DNA from: an uncultured Bacteroidales bacterium
GTDB taxonomy: Bacteria > Bacteroidota > Bacteroidia > Bacteroidales > WCHB1-69
Assembly: GCA_905235135.1 (NCBI GenBank)
Contig: CAJOKR010000015.1
Span: 1-49,462, forward strand
Direction of reading: 5' to 3'
Length of the DNA: 49,462 bases
Both the position numbers and the translations under genes were made by a program. Below are positions 31,885 to 40,855 of this stretch, piece by piece. The notes under the pieces are model-generated. The model ran no database searches. It worked only from the letters and a program-made list of their open reading frames with translations, and had not been told where the DNA came from. Position 1 is the first letter of the stretch; each line of letters opens with the position of its first letter.

Positions 31885-32976
31885 CTATTCTTTCATTCTA
31901 TCCAGCAATTCCATCGCTTTCTCTCTGGAAATCAGCGGAATATCCACCACAAACATCTCGTTGTCGCTGCGCACGGAGATATGCTCGCCGGCTATCAGTT
32001 CGTAACGTTTGTCCAAATTGGCAAGGCCGACCCCCTCGGACTCGATGGCTTCTTTCGGGCAAATGCGGTTGCTGACCCGCAATGTGCCGTTACTGGTCGC
32101 CTCCAGACGAATCTCCAACGGATGCTTGTCGCTTACCACATTGTGTTTCAGCGCGTTCTCAAGCAATTGCTGCACGCTGATGGGCACCACATAGCCCTCC
32201 ACCCCATCCAACCGGCGCACCACTTTCAGATTGTTGCCGTAGCGGATGTTCATCATGTAAAGATAGGCATCCGCAAAGCGAAGCTCCTCCTCGATCGGCA
32301 CCAGCTTGTTCTGCTGGATAGTGTAACGATAGGTCGATGCCAACTGCTGCAAATACTCCTGCGCCTTGTCGTCATCCATGCCAATCAATCCGCTAAGCGT
32401 GTTGAGCGAGTTGAATAGAAAATGCGGATCCAGCTGACTTTCAAGGGTTTCATAACGCACCAACAAGTTCTCCGACTGCAACCGCTCATTCTCCAGCATC
32501 ATCTGATGGCGGCGACTCAGACTAAAAATCAGCAGCGTAATCATGATGGTCGTGATGACAATCAACCCGTCCTTGATCATATTGCCGCTATAGGCCTTGT
32601 CTATCATAAATTCCTCGTAAACAAGACGTTGCAATCCGATAGAGAGCAGCGAGAAGACGGCGGCGATGAGCAACGAACCGGCCGTGGCCAACACGAAACG
32701 CCACACCACGGGCAGTTTGCTCTTCACAATGCTGAAAACGAAGAGGAAAAGGACGAAGAAGAGTCCGCAGTTCAGTGCCAGACTCAAGGCCGGATGATAA
32801 CTGGAAGCAATCGTCCAGGTGGCAGTGTCAAGATGCCCCATGGTCATGATTCCGGTGAGAATGATTCCGGCGGGCAGCGAGAGCCACAGGGCATTCCGCA
32901 CCGTGAAGGGGTTTATCACGTGCAACGGCTTCAGCCGAAACCCTGAAAGTCTTCTGTTTTTCGTATTGGCAACCAT
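31885..32976 (-). CDS. LytS/YehU-type sensor histidine kinase
   Basis: 363 residues with four predicted membrane helices in the first ~155 residues and no periplasmic sensor domain. The His_kinase motif follows with H185 in LESQLDPHFLFNSLNTLSGLI. The ATPase N-box is QQLLENALKHN (~270), and the G-box is GVGLANLDKRYELI. It would phosphorylate the adjacent LytTR regulator. The short loops suggest it senses an event in or at the membrane, perhaps the efflux substrate or envelope stress. The last step is inference. Confidence 0.93.
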   Translation of the reverse strand: MVANTKNRRLSGFRLKPLHVINPFTVRNALWLSLPAGIILTGIMTMGHLDTATWTIASSYHPALSLALNCGLFFVLFLFVFSIVKSKLPVVWRFVLATAGSLLIAAVFSLLSIGLQRLVYEEFMIDKAYSGNMIKDGLIVITTIMITLLIFSLSRRHQMMLENERLQSENLLVRYETLESQLDPHFLFNSLNTLSGLIGMDDDKAQEYLQQLASTYRYTIQQNKLVPIEEELRFADAYLYMMNIRYGNNLKVVRRLDGVEGYVVPISVQQLLENALKHNVVSDKHPLEIRLEATSNGTLRVSNRICPKEAIESEGVGLANLDKRYELIAGEHISVRSDNEMFVVDIPLISREKAMELLDRMKE

Positions 32977-33010
32977 ATTCCCTCAATCAAGCTGCAAATT
33001 AACATAAAAT

Positions 33011-34222
33011 TCAAATACACACAGCCCCGTCTTCGTATTTGAAAAATTTCACCTTATAGAGCAGACAGGTTGTCAGGAAATAGATGCCCGCCTGCACCCA
33101 AAGCATCTGATACTCAAACTGAACCTGCTTTAGATGGGCGCCCATGGAGTTGATGCGGACGAAGCCCTGGATGCCGTGCGTGGAGGGGAACAGGTAGGAG
33201 AAGTATTTCCAAAACAGCGGCATGTTGGAGCGAGGCCATACCACACCCGACAGGAACAGCAGCACCACGCTGAAGAAGATGCAGACGAGGATGCCGGTGT
33301 CACGCTGACGAACGAACGAACCCACTGTCATGCTGAAAGATATAGTCGCCAACAAGAACGGCAAGAAGAAGAGGCAGAGGTCACCGAGACGGCCGATGTG
33401 GGGCAGTCCGAAGACTCGCGGGAGCAGCACCAAGTCAATGGCTACCAGCGGGATGTAGATCATCATGTAGGCCAGTGAGCGACCCATGACCACCCGATAG
33501 ACACTCCGGTTGCGCAGTCGCTCGGGCACGATGGCGACGGTCTGTCCCTCCTCGCGCGCGGTGCCCGAAAGGATGCCGATGCCGAGGAACAGCGTTTGGT
33601 GGATGACCAACGCCAAGAGCGCCGGAACCAAAAAACTTGTGAATCCGCCCGCCGGCGAGAAGAGTTTCACGTCCTCGTAAGGCACTGGCGTAATGGCCGT
33701 TTCGGCATCCTGTCCCGTCACGCCGGCCATCGTGTAGCGTTCGAGTTCGATATGCTTCATCTCGTCCAGCATCACGCTGCTGGCACCGGTAAAGACGCTT
33801 CGGTAGTAGAGGAAACTGCTCATGTCGCAGAAGAGGCACAACCGCGCCGTCTCGCCCTTCGCCAAACGGTCGCTGTAATCGTTCGGGAAATAGACGATGC
33901 CGTTGACTTTGCGCTGCCGCATCAGCGATTCCGCCTCCGCCAAGGTGTTGCACTGGAAATCAACGTTAACCTCCGGCGTGGCATCCAACTTATGGATAAA
34001 ACGTTGACTCGAAGCACTTTGCGAATCATCAACCACCGCCACCGGAAGATTTCGGATACATTCGTGCTTGTAAATAGCCCCGAAAATCAGAGGATAAATC
34101 AACGAACCCACGAAGAATATCAGCATCACTCCCCCATCGGTGAAAATGCGGTACAATTCCAGCGTGAAGACATCGTAAATATCTTTCAGTCCCGCTGTTA
34201 TATTATGCCAAAAACTTTTCAT
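33011..34222 (-). CDS. ABC-2 type permease, second of pair
   Basis: 403 residues with the ABC-2 exporter layout. One N-terminal membrane helix (GGVMLIFFVGSLIYPLIFGAI) is followed by a ~150-residue periplasmic domain (LPVAVVDDSQSASSQRFIHKL ... GIVYFPNDYSDRLAKG) and five C-terminal helices (FLVPALLALVIHQTLFLGIGILSG to the end). It is similar in plan to YhiI-cluster/YbhR-type permeases that form tripartite pumps with HlyD and TolC partners. It starts 20 bp after its partner. No nucleotide-binding subunit is encoded in the unit. Confidence 0.88.
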   Translation of the reverse strand: MKSFWHNITAGLKDIYDVFTLELYRIFTDGGVMLIFFVGSLIYPLIFGAIYKHECIRNLPVAVVDDSQSASSQRFIHKLDATPEVNVDFQCNTLAEAESLMRQRKVNGIVYFPNDYSDRLAKGETARLCLFCDMSSFLYYRSVFTGASSVMLDEMKHIELERYTMAGVTGQDAETAITPVPYEDVKLFSPAGGFTSFLVPALLALVIHQTLFLGIGILSGTAREEGQTVAIVPERLRNRSVYRVVMGRSLAYMMIYIPLVAIDLVLLPRVFGLPHIGRLGDLCLFFLPFLLATISFSMTVGSFVRQRDTGILVCIFFSVVLLFLSGVVWPRSNMPLFWKYFSYLFPSTHGIQGFVRINSMGAHLKQVQFEYQMLWVQAGIYFLTTCLLYKVKFFKYEDGAVCI

Positions 34223-34242
34223 AATCTACTGTTTATCAATAT

Positions 34243-35415
34243 TTAACACTCTACGGTCGCCTTGTTCGAATCGCCCTTGGCCAATTGGTTCAGCAGCAAT
34301 CCTCCGATGCAACCCGCAATCAAAAAGCAGAGCAGCCAGCAAAGATGGGACCAGTACTGCGTAAAGTTCGCGCCAAACATCGCCACATCCGCGTAGGTCA
34401 AGTAATAGTGGCGCAGCGGGAAGATGTAACTGAAGGCCTGCAGGGCGGGCGGCATACTGACCACAGGATAGGAAAACCCTGACATTGAGAAGGATAACAT
34501 TCCGTAGATGGCGGCGATACTGACCGCAAGATGCTGGTCGGGGATCAGTCCGGCGAGAAGCACGCCCATCGACTGCATGGCCATCACGAATAGCAACATT
34601 GCCACAGAAAGGGCGAAGAAACTGCCCAAGCATACAAAATGGCTGAATCCGAACATCACAATGTTGCCGACAATGCCTAACAGTGTAAACCAGCAAGTGT
34701 AAGGTAATAGTTTGCCGATCAGTGCTTTAAGCATGTCGCCGCCTGCGGTTGAAAGCCAGATTATCTCGGTTTTCAGCTTATATTCGTTGGTCACCAAATA
34801 GACCGTGAGCAGCAGCGCCATCACCCCGATGATGCCGGGAAGCATGGTGGTGAGCACGTATGGCAGATAGCTTCCCCAAGGGTTGCTGATCAGGTGCGCG
34901 TCGATTTCGATGGGCTGGATCATCCCCATAATCTGGTCTTCGGAATAGCCCTTTTTCCGCATCACCTCGCGTTGCACCGCTGCGGAAGTGAGTTTTCCGA
35001 TGGTGCTTAACGTCTTGTAACTCAGCGTTCCTGCCAACAGGTAAGCGTTGTTGGAATAGAGCGCGAGGTGCGGGGTCTTGAAGTCGAGTACTTCCGAATA
35101 GGTGCCGGCGGGAATCTCCAGAAATGCAAAGATTTCCTGCCGCTGCATGGCCTCACGCGCTTCGCTGTGACTGTTATAGACCGCCACGACATCCACACCT
35201 TGGGTCGCGTCAATCTCATGGCACAGCCGGCGCGAAAGGTAGCTGCCGTCCTGATCCACCACCGCAATCGGCAGATTCTCAGGCTGTCCCTCGTGCATGA
35301 ACGTCAGGAAGAAGACGTAGCTGAAGAGGATGCCGGCCGTCAGCAGAATCAGGTAGCGCGGACTCTCCTTGATCAGTCCCAACTCCCTACAGAAGCAGTT
35401 CCACAAATGTCTCAT
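34243..35415 (-). CDS. ABC-2 type permease, first of pair
   Basis: 390 residues with the same layout as its neighbour. An N-terminal helix (YLILLTAGILFSYVFFLTFM) precedes a periplasmic domain (LPIAVVDQDGSYLSRRLCHEI ... IFAFLEIPAGTYSEVLDFKT). C-terminal helices follow (YVLTTMLPGIIGVMALLLTVYLV, FSMSGFSYPVVSMPPALQAFSYIFPLRHYY). The shared (I/A)VVD motif marks the pair as ancient paralogues that probably form a heterodimer. Proposed role: export of a lipophilic compound or lipid through the HlyD-TolC channel. It lies 28 bp after the HlyD gene. Confidence 0.88.
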   Translation of the reverse strand: MRHLWNCFCRELGLIKESPRYLILLTAGILFSYVFFLTFMHEGQPENLPIAVVDQDGSYLSRRLCHEIDATQGVDVVAVYNSHSEAREAMQRQEIFAFLEIPAGTYSEVLDFKTPHLALYSNNAYLLAGTLSYKTLSTIGKLTSAAVQREVMRKKGYSEDQIMGMIQPIEIDAHLISNPWGSYLPYVLTTMLPGIIGVMALLLTVYLVTNEYKLKTEIIWLSTAGGDMLKALIGKLLPYTCWFTLLGIVGNIVMFGFSHFVCLGSFFALSVAMLLFVMAMQSMGVLLAGLIPDQHLAVSIAAIYGMLSFSMSGFSYPVVSMPPALQAFSYIFPLRHYYLTYADVAMFGANFTQYWSHLCWLLCFLIAGCIGGLLLNQLAKGDSNKATVEC

Positions 35416-35443
35416 GATACAATATTATATAGGTTGAAGGAAA

Positions 35444-36427
35444 CTATCGTTTGATGATGACCGTCATGCCGGGACGCATGTCGGGAATCTTCTCTTGAGG
35501 GACCAACTTGACATCGAAGCTCTTCACGTCATACTGTCCGTTGGTTTTGGTGGCTCGCCAGGTGGCGTAGGAGGCCATGGCACGGAGGTAGGTGACCTTC
35601 GCCTTGTAGGTCTGCTCGCCCAACGCGGGAATCTGCACCTCCATCACGCTGCCCACCTTCAAATCCTGGAGCAGGTCTTCGCGCACGCTGAAGGTAAACC
35701 AGACGTCGTTCATATCCACGATGGACATCACGGGGGAGCCTGTGCCCAGCAACTCCGAGCGTTTGGGGTAGATTTCCATCACCTCGCCGTCGCAGGGCGC
35801 GATGAGAAAACGGTCGTGGATGTAGGATTCGACCTCCGACACGGCGCCGCTGGCCTGCGCCACAAGTGCCTGCGCCGCCAACCTGTCCTGACTTTGCGCG
35901 CCCTCCATGGCAAGGTCGTACTGCTGTTTTGCAGCATTTGCAGTCGCCACGGCGGCCTTATACTGCGCTTCGGCCTCATCGCGTTTCTGCGCGGAAACCA
36001 CTTTCTTGTCGTACAGAGCCTGCACGCGGTCGTAGGACTTCTTGGCAATATCGACGCCAGCCTGCGCCTTCTGCCACATCTCGTAGGCGGAGGCGATCTG
36101 CTGCTGACGGGCACCGCTGTTGGCCTTGCTGCTCTGCGCGGACGCGGCGGTGCGGGCGGCCTTCGCCTGCGTGAGCTTGGCATCCACCTCCGGGCTGCTG
36201 ATGTAAGCCAAGGTGTCGCCGACACGCACCTGCGAGGACTCCTCCACATAAAGGGTGTCCAACCGTCCGGGCACCTTGTTCGCGACACGGTATTCGTTGG
36301 CCACGACCTCGCCCATTAGCACTTCCGGCTCGGGACGCAAGGCCACCACTCCAATCAAGGCGACGATGACCACCACCGCAATCACCACGCCAATTCCAAT
36401 CCACAAATTTCTCTTTGATTTTTCCAT
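35444..36427 (-). CDS. HlyD/EmrA-type periplasmic adaptor
   Basis: 327 residues from the ATG at 36427 (MEKSKRNLWIGIGVVIAVVV, one inner-membrane anchor). The alternative start 36460 adds eleven polar residues. It has a biotinyl-lipoyl half-motif (VANKVPGRLDTLYVEESSQVRVGDTLAYI). A long alanine-rich coiled-coil hairpin follows (~90-200, AKAARTAASAQSSKANSGAR to AKQQYDLAMEGAQS). Then come the second lipoyl half (RFLIAPCDGEVMEIYPKRSELLG) and a beta-barrel end. It links the ABC-2 pair to the TolC protein across the periplasm. Confidence 0.92.
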   Translation of the reverse strand: MEKSKRNLWIGIGVVIAVVVIVALIGVVALRPEPEVLMGEVVANEYRVANKVPGRLDTLYVEESSQVRVGDTLAYISSPEVDAKLTQAKAARTAASAQSSKANSGARQQQIASAYEMWQKAQAGVDIAKKSYDRVQALYDKKVVSAQKRDEAEAQYKAAVATANAAKQQYDLAMEGAQSQDRLAAQALVAQASGAVSEVESYIHDRFLIAPCDGEVMEIYPKRSELLGTGSPVMSIVDMNDVWFTFSVREDLLQDLKVGSVMEVQIPALGEQTYKAKVTYLRAMASYATWRATKTNGQYDVKSFDVKLVPQEKIPDMRPGMTVIIKR

Positions 36428-36525
36428 ATTGTTTGTTTTTATATTTTCACAATTTGACATTAATTTGAATCATCACTGTTCTCTACCAAGCTTTGTCCCT
36501 GACAGGACTGCTTAAGGAACATGTA

Positions 36526-36572
36526 TTTCACTAATCACTATTCACTTTTGCCTTTTGCCTTTTCCCTATTCC
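36526..36572. repeat. Heptamer array after the TolC-family gene
   Basis: On the minus strand, AAG-TAG stop, then GGAATAG, GGAAAAG, GCAAAAG, GCAAAAG, TGAATAG, TGATTAG, TGAAATA. Seven consecutive 7-bp units start exactly at the stop codon. The preceding plus-strand stretch GACTGCTTAAGGAACATG (near 36507) resembles the tail of the three-hairpin element. Confidence 0.8.
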
Positions 36573-38039
36573 CTACTTCCCCAATGCCTTCTCAAGATAA
36601 AGATAATCCATACGAATCTCTATTTCCGCATCCACCACTTCGGATTTCGCTGACATCCAGGCCGTTTGAGCCGCCATCAAATCGCTGCTGCTGATGACAC
36701 CCGCCTCGAACGACTCATTCGCTAAACGAAGGTTCTCCTCCGCATTCAGCAGGTTGCTTTGCGCCTGCACGAGTTTCTTGTTCGCCACCTCTAACTCATA
36801 GTTCAACTTGTTTACTTGCAGCTCGATAGCATTGCGAGCCTCCTCCAATTCATACTGCACCTCAGCGCGTTTGTGCTTGGCCGCCTTCACCGCGAGGATA
36901 TCCTCCGCATGGCAAATAGGGATATTGACGACCACGCCGGCTGTGAACATTCCGGCAAACTTGTTCTGGAAACCGTTGAAAACGTTAGGATTACTCACCA
37001 AATACGACCCGGTCACCGCCACGTTCGGCAGCAGACCGGCCGTCGCCATCTTCACATTCGACTTGGCCATCTGATCGCCGATTTCCAACAGTTTGATCTC
37101 CTTACGATTATTCCAAACGTTCTGCATATCAAGCGTTTGCTCAGGAAGAAAAGACTTCATATCCACTTCCTCTGCAATTTCGTAATCGCCTGTCAGATTC
37201 AGTCCACAGAGTTGATAAAGCACCATTTTCGAGAGTGCCAGTCCGTTTTCCGCTTTGGTGAGGCTCATCTGCGCTTCGTTGAGTTTCACACGCACCTGCG
37301 TCAGGTCGCTTTGCGTGGCCACACCCTCGGCCACCATCGCTTCCACGTTTTGATTCAAAGTATCCAAAAGATTACAATATTGACGGGCAAGCAACTGCTT
37401 GTGTTGCAACGAGATCACACGCCAGTAGGCTTCATCGACCTGAATGAGCAGATTCTCCTGGGATTGGTCGGCTTGCAGGACTGCCGCCTGGTTGGTGAGT
37501 TTTGCGGTTTTGTACATGGCGCGGATTTTGCCTCCGAGATAGATGGGCTCGGACACCGTAACCGCCCCCGCAAATACGTTTCGCGTATCGATGTTAAAGG
37601 CATCCGTAATCTCCTGACCGACACCGTTTAACGCCTCCTCCACATTCATCCCGGACAAACTCTGCGCCAATGCCATGGCCAACTGAGGATCGCTTTGCAT
37701 CAGCTGCATGATGACCGGCTGCAGGGCGGGTGTCACCTGCGACATCACCGTGGTGCCCATGTTATTGATGGTGGCCTGCTGCTCATCGCTCAGCAGCGAG
37801 ATGTTTTTCTGGTTCCAGTTGTAAGTGCCATTCACACTGACTTTTGGGAAGAACTGCGCCAATGCAGCCCCTTTCAGTGCCTCTGTCTCGTCGACACGCT
37901 CCTGCGCGATCTTCAGACGATTGTTCGAAGCGAGGGCCAGTTCGTGACATTTTTCCAAGGTCAAGACCTGTTGTGCGCCAACCGAAGGTACCAGCCCGAA
38001 CATAACTACCGTGATAATCAACGATTTAATCTTTTTCAT
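36573..38039 (-). CDS. TolC-family outer-membrane efflux protein
   Basis: 488 residues with a signal peptide (MKKIKSLIITVVMFGLVPSV, cleaved near GAQ). Two OEP repeats are visible: LTLEKCHELALASNNRLKIAQERVDE at the start of the first, and LKINxx-like helices with TKAENGLALSKMVLYQLCG. The C-terminal half has LEEARNAIELQVNKLNYELEVANKKLVQAQ and LRLANESFEAGVISSSDLMAAQ, the classic end of TolC helix pairs. It forms the outer-membrane exit duct of the pump and is the first gene of the six-gene unit. Its promoter has both -33 and -7 elements. Confidence 0.93.
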   Translation of the reverse strand: MKKIKSLIITVVMFGLVPSVGAQQVLTLEKCHELALASNNRLKIAQERVDETEALKGAALAQFFPKVSVNGTYNWNQKNISLLSDEQQATINNMGTTVMSQVTPALQPVIMQLMQSDPQLAMALAQSLSGMNVEEALNGVGQEITDAFNIDTRNVFAGAVTVSEPIYLGGKIRAMYKTAKLTNQAAVLQADQSQENLLIQVDEAYWRVISLQHKQLLARQYCNLLDTLNQNVEAMVAEGVATQSDLTQVRVKLNEAQMSLTKAENGLALSKMVLYQLCGLNLTGDYEIAEEVDMKSFLPEQTLDMQNVWNNRKEIKLLEIGDQMAKSNVKMATAGLLPNVAVTGSYLVSNPNVFNGFQNKFAGMFTAGVVVNIPICHAEDILAVKAAKHKRAEVQYELEEARNAIELQVNKLNYELEVANKKLVQAQSNLLNAEENLRLANESFEAGVISSSDLMAAQTAWMSAKSEVVDAEIEIRMDYLYLEKALGK

Positions 38040-38059
38040 CTTTCCTATTTTTGAGGTCG

Positions 38060-38090
38060 CGAAAATAGGAAGTCACCATCACGGCACAAA
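38060..38090 (-). promoter_or_regulatory. Promoter of the efflux/two-component unit
   Basis: On the minus strand TTTG (38090-38087), 19 bases, then TATTTTCG (38067-38060), a one-mismatch TAnnTTTG. Spacing fits the Bacteroidota -33/-7 promoter. The TolC ATG lies 20 bp further. Confidence 0.6.
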
Positions 38091-38121
38091 CGACAAACGT
38101 TCCGAAGCGGACAAAAGCCAC

Positions 38122-38150
38122 TCGGAAACGACCGAAACGCAGTCGGAAAT
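38122..38150. promoter_or_regulatory. Possible LytTR-type direct-repeat operator
   Basis: Three phased near-copies on the plus strand: TCGGAAACG (38122), CCGAAACGC (38132), TCGGAAATG (38143), each about one helical turn apart, 32-60 bp upstream of the -33 box. This is an activator position. LytTR proteins usually bind pairs of about 9-bp direct repeats; the assignment to the linked regulator is inference. Confidence 0.4.
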
Positions 38151-38160
38151 GAAAAAAGGG

Positions 38161-39861
38161 TTACCGCTCCCTCCGTTCAATCACCTCTTTCAGGCGATAG
38201 CGATCCCCGGTGGCGGGGCCGACGGCATTGATGAACTGGAGGTCGTAGCCGGGCGTTTCGTAGCCCCAACGTTGGAAATTGCCGTCCTGGTCCACCTTCT
38301 TCATCACTTGGTCGTTGTACTTGACAATCAGGTATTTGGCCAGCACATCCCAACGCTTCATCATCTTGTCAGCATAAGCGATGCTCTTCTTATTGAGGTA
38401 GTCGCGGCGGTCGGCGGGGGTCATCTTCTCCACCGCCTTGAGCACGCTGTCCTGGTCGGCGAAGTAGTAGTCCTCCAGCTCGCGTTGCGCCTTGCGGAGG
38501 TCGCCGATCATCATCGAGTAGCGCGGATAGACCATGTTGGCCACCCAGTTGTTCATCCAGAAGGCCGACTCGAACGAGAACTCCGTGCGCGGGTTGTTCT
38601 CGGGACGGAAGCAGTCGGGTACCTGCGTGATGCAGCAATATATCGGCACGTAGGCCACCATGTCGGCGTCGTCGCAGTTGAACCAGGCGACGCCGCCCAC
38701 GTCATCGGGCAGCCACGAGCGCATCTGGCAGGTCATCGTGAAGCCGCTCTGCTGCGTGGCGATGGGACGCTCGCGGAAGTAGCTAACACCGGCAGTGTCG
38801 CGGAAGTGCATCGGCAGCGGACGGATCGGCATCCCCCACGGACCGGCGGTCATGTCGGCGGTCATATCCAACGGGGTGTTCTCGAAATGGTCACGCATAT
38901 CCTCCTGCAAGTCGCGCAAGGTCAGCGGTTTGTCAGGCTTGATCCAGAGCGGCAGGTGGTCGCACTTGTCGAACTCGCCGTTGAGGTATGGCAGGTACTT
39001 GTCCATCTCTTTCTGGTCATAATGGTGGCGGAAGAAGCTCCACACACGGGCGTCGGCGTAGCGCACGTTCTCGAAATCGATGGGACAGTAGGCGTCGCGG
39101 AACGAAAAGTCCGCATCCTTGCCGCTGAAGTAGCCCAGCTCGCGAGCCAGGGTGATGACATCCTCGGCATAGACGCACTCGACTTCGGGGCGGGTGATGT
39201 ATTGCAAATTCTTGCTGGAAATGGATTTGTAAGAACGTTTTTGTCCCAACGGGAATTGTCTGATTCTGCTGAGGTTGGCATGGGCGCAGATGCAGTCGTC
39301 TGGGATGCGCAGGGCCACCCAGACGGCCCCTTTCCTGCCTTTCCCCTTGCCAATGATCTCCATGATCCACGCCTCGTTGGGGTCGCAGACGGTGATGCTC
39401 TCGCCGGTGCTGTTGTAGCCGTACTCCGCCACTAACTCCGCCATGCATTTGATGGCCTCGCGGGCGGTGGAAGCGCGTTGCAGCGCGAGCCGCATCAGGG
39501 AGAAGTAGTCGAGCAGGCCTTCGCGGTTCTGGAGTTCCAGCCGTCCGTCGAAGGTGGTCTCCACGATGGTCACCTGCCGTTCGTTCATCAGTCCGACCAC
39601 GTTGTAGGTGTACTCGACCTGCTTCACGAACTGTCCTTCGTGCGCGGGTCCCCACCCGTGGATGGCGATTTGCTCGCCGGGAGCGTGGCGGCCGGCCGGA
39701 CTGTGGAACAGCGACCCGGAGAAGCCGAAGCCGTCGCAGTTGTAGGTACACATCACGCTGCCGTCGGCGGAGGCTTTCTTGCCGACGATAAGGTTGGTGC
39801 AGGCCATAGCGGGGAGGACGGCTACGGCGAGGAGGAGAAAGGTTGTGAGGAGGTTTTTCAT
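38161..39861 (-). CDS. C69-family dipeptidase
   Basis: 566 residues. The signal peptide MKNLLTTFLLLAVAVLPAMA ends directly before C21 in CTNLIVGKKASADGSVM. Removal exposes the N-terminal nucleophile Cys of peptidase family C69 (PepD type). Other landmarks are YNVVGLMNERQVTIVETTF, the STGESITVCDPNEAWIMEI segment, and ANLSRIRQF. It is longer than typical lactobacillus PepD (about 470), as is usual for exported Bacteroidota members. It probably trims dipeptides in the periplasm. The ATG is reached directly from a heptamer array. Confidence 0.9.
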   Translation of the reverse strand: MKNLLTTFLLLAVAVLPAMACTNLIVGKKASADGSVMCTYNCDGFGFSGSLFHSPAGRHAPGEQIAIHGWGPAHEGQFVKQVEYTYNVVGLMNERQVTIVETTFDGRLELQNREGLLDYFSLMRLALQRASTAREAIKCMAELVAEYGYNSTGESITVCDPNEAWIMEIIGKGKGRKGAVWVALRIPDDCICAHANLSRIRQFPLGQKRSYKSISSKNLQYITRPEVECVYAEDVITLARELGYFSGKDADFSFRDAYCPIDFENVRYADARVWSFFRHHYDQKEMDKYLPYLNGEFDKCDHLPLWIKPDKPLTLRDLQEDMRDHFENTPLDMTADMTAGPWGMPIRPLPMHFRDTAGVSYFRERPIATQQSGFTMTCQMRSWLPDDVGGVAWFNCDDADMVAYVPIYCCITQVPDCFRPENNPRTEFSFESAFWMNNWVANMVYPRYSMMIGDLRKAQRELEDYYFADQDSVLKAVEKMTPADRRDYLNKKSIAYADKMMKRWDVLAKYLIVKYNDQVMKKVDQDGNFQRWGYETPGYDLQFINAVGPATGDRYRLKEVIERRER

Positions 39862-39909
39862 GTTGGTTTACGGTTTACGGTTTACGGTTTATGGTTTACG
39901 GTTTGGGAC
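39862..39909. repeat. AAACCGT heptamer array between TPR and C69 genes
   Basis: On the minus strand, after the TAA stop: AAACCGT, AAACCAT, AAACCGT, AAACCGT, AAACCGT, AAACCAAC, then ATG. Each unit junction reads GTAAAC, so TAA recurs every 7 bases. The whole 48-bp spacer is array. Confidence 0.85.
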
Positions 39910-40779
39910 TTACAACGCTGCGATCATCTTATAGAACGAAGTTTGCTTGATATAGGAAATGCATTCTTCTTTGACAAAGCCGCTCTTTACTCTGTCTGGA
40001 ATGAAATAATAGTACATATAGTCTTCCGGCACTTCGATTTCCACATTCAAGAAAGAAATGTAGTGATGCGTATAGGTATGAATCTGCCCCTCTTTATCCA
40101 CATATTCAAACTTTTTCTCATACATGGCATCCATGGCTGTATCCAGTTCTTGCAGAAGCCCTTCCCTCCCAGACAACAGCTTTCGTATCTCTGCAATAAC
40201 TTTTGAAACATCTGCGAGGCCATCGAGAAAAACGGTCTTGAGGAGCTTTTCCAAAGCTTTGTCCGGCTGTCCCATGTGTTCATAAATTTCAGCGTATCGC
40301 AAGGCGTTGGACACATCGTTCTCCGCGTATGCATTGCCACAGAAATGGATATAGGGATACACCGTATCCGACAGCGCCAGATAGCGGAGGGCGGAATCCC
40401 ACTGCTGCTGGATGGCATAACATTCGTAAGCCATATCGGCTCCCCGGTGTCGGTAATTGGCATAAGGGTCAGCCATAATACCCCAACCCAGGGGGTCCTT
40501 TTCGTCCGCCTCGACGGCCATCAGTTTCCTGCACGTCTTGACACACTTTCCGTACTGCTTCAACAGGAACTGGCAGTGCGCGACATTGTACAACGCCCTC
40601 GGATAGCCTTGGTTCTTCGGGAAATGCTTCACAAAGTATTGATAACCTTTCAACGCCTTGTCGTACTGTCCGGCATCATAATAGCTGTTGGCCTCTTCGA
40701 AATAGTCAGCAGGCTTTTTCTGCGCAAACGCCGTGACAGAAAAGAGCATCGCCAACAAAAGAAACCGTATTTTCACCAT
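39910..40779 (-). CDS. Exported TPR-repeat protein
   Basis: 289 residues from the Met at 40779 (MVKIRFLLLAMLFSVTAFAQ signal peptide; four codons upstream is a second ATG). At least two TPR-like helix pairs: ADYFEEANSYYDAGQYDKAL with FVKHFPKNQGYPRALYNVAHCQFLLKQYG, then LRYAEIYEHMGQPDKALEKLL. The C-terminal ~70 residues are aromatic-rich and not recognised. Likely a periplasmic scaffold; partner unknown. Confidence 0.75.
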   Translation of the reverse strand: MVKIRFLLLAMLFSVTAFAQKKPADYFEEANSYYDAGQYDKALKGYQYFVKHFPKNQGYPRALYNVAHCQFLLKQYGKCVKTCRKLMAVEADEKDPLGWGIMADPYANYRHRGADMAYECYAIQQQWDSALRYLALSDTVYPYIHFCGNAYAENDVSNALRYAEIYEHMGQPDKALEKLLKTVFLDGLADVSKVIAEIRKLLSGREGLLQELDTAMDAMYEKKFEYVDKEGQIHTYTHHYISFLNVEIEVPEDYMYYYFIPDRVKSGFVKEECISYIKQTSFYKMIAAL

Positions 40780-40835
40780 TTTATGACACATTGTTGATCA
40801 AAATTGGTTTTTAAAAGGAATACTTCACCTGTAAT

Positions 40836-40855
40836 TCTACATTCTACATTCTCAA
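40836..40855. repeat. Short heptamer array containing the cupin stop codon
   Basis: On the minus strand GAATGTA-GAATGTA-GAATTAC; the TAG stop after Met lies at the first unit junction (ATG TAG AATG). Confidence 0.65.
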
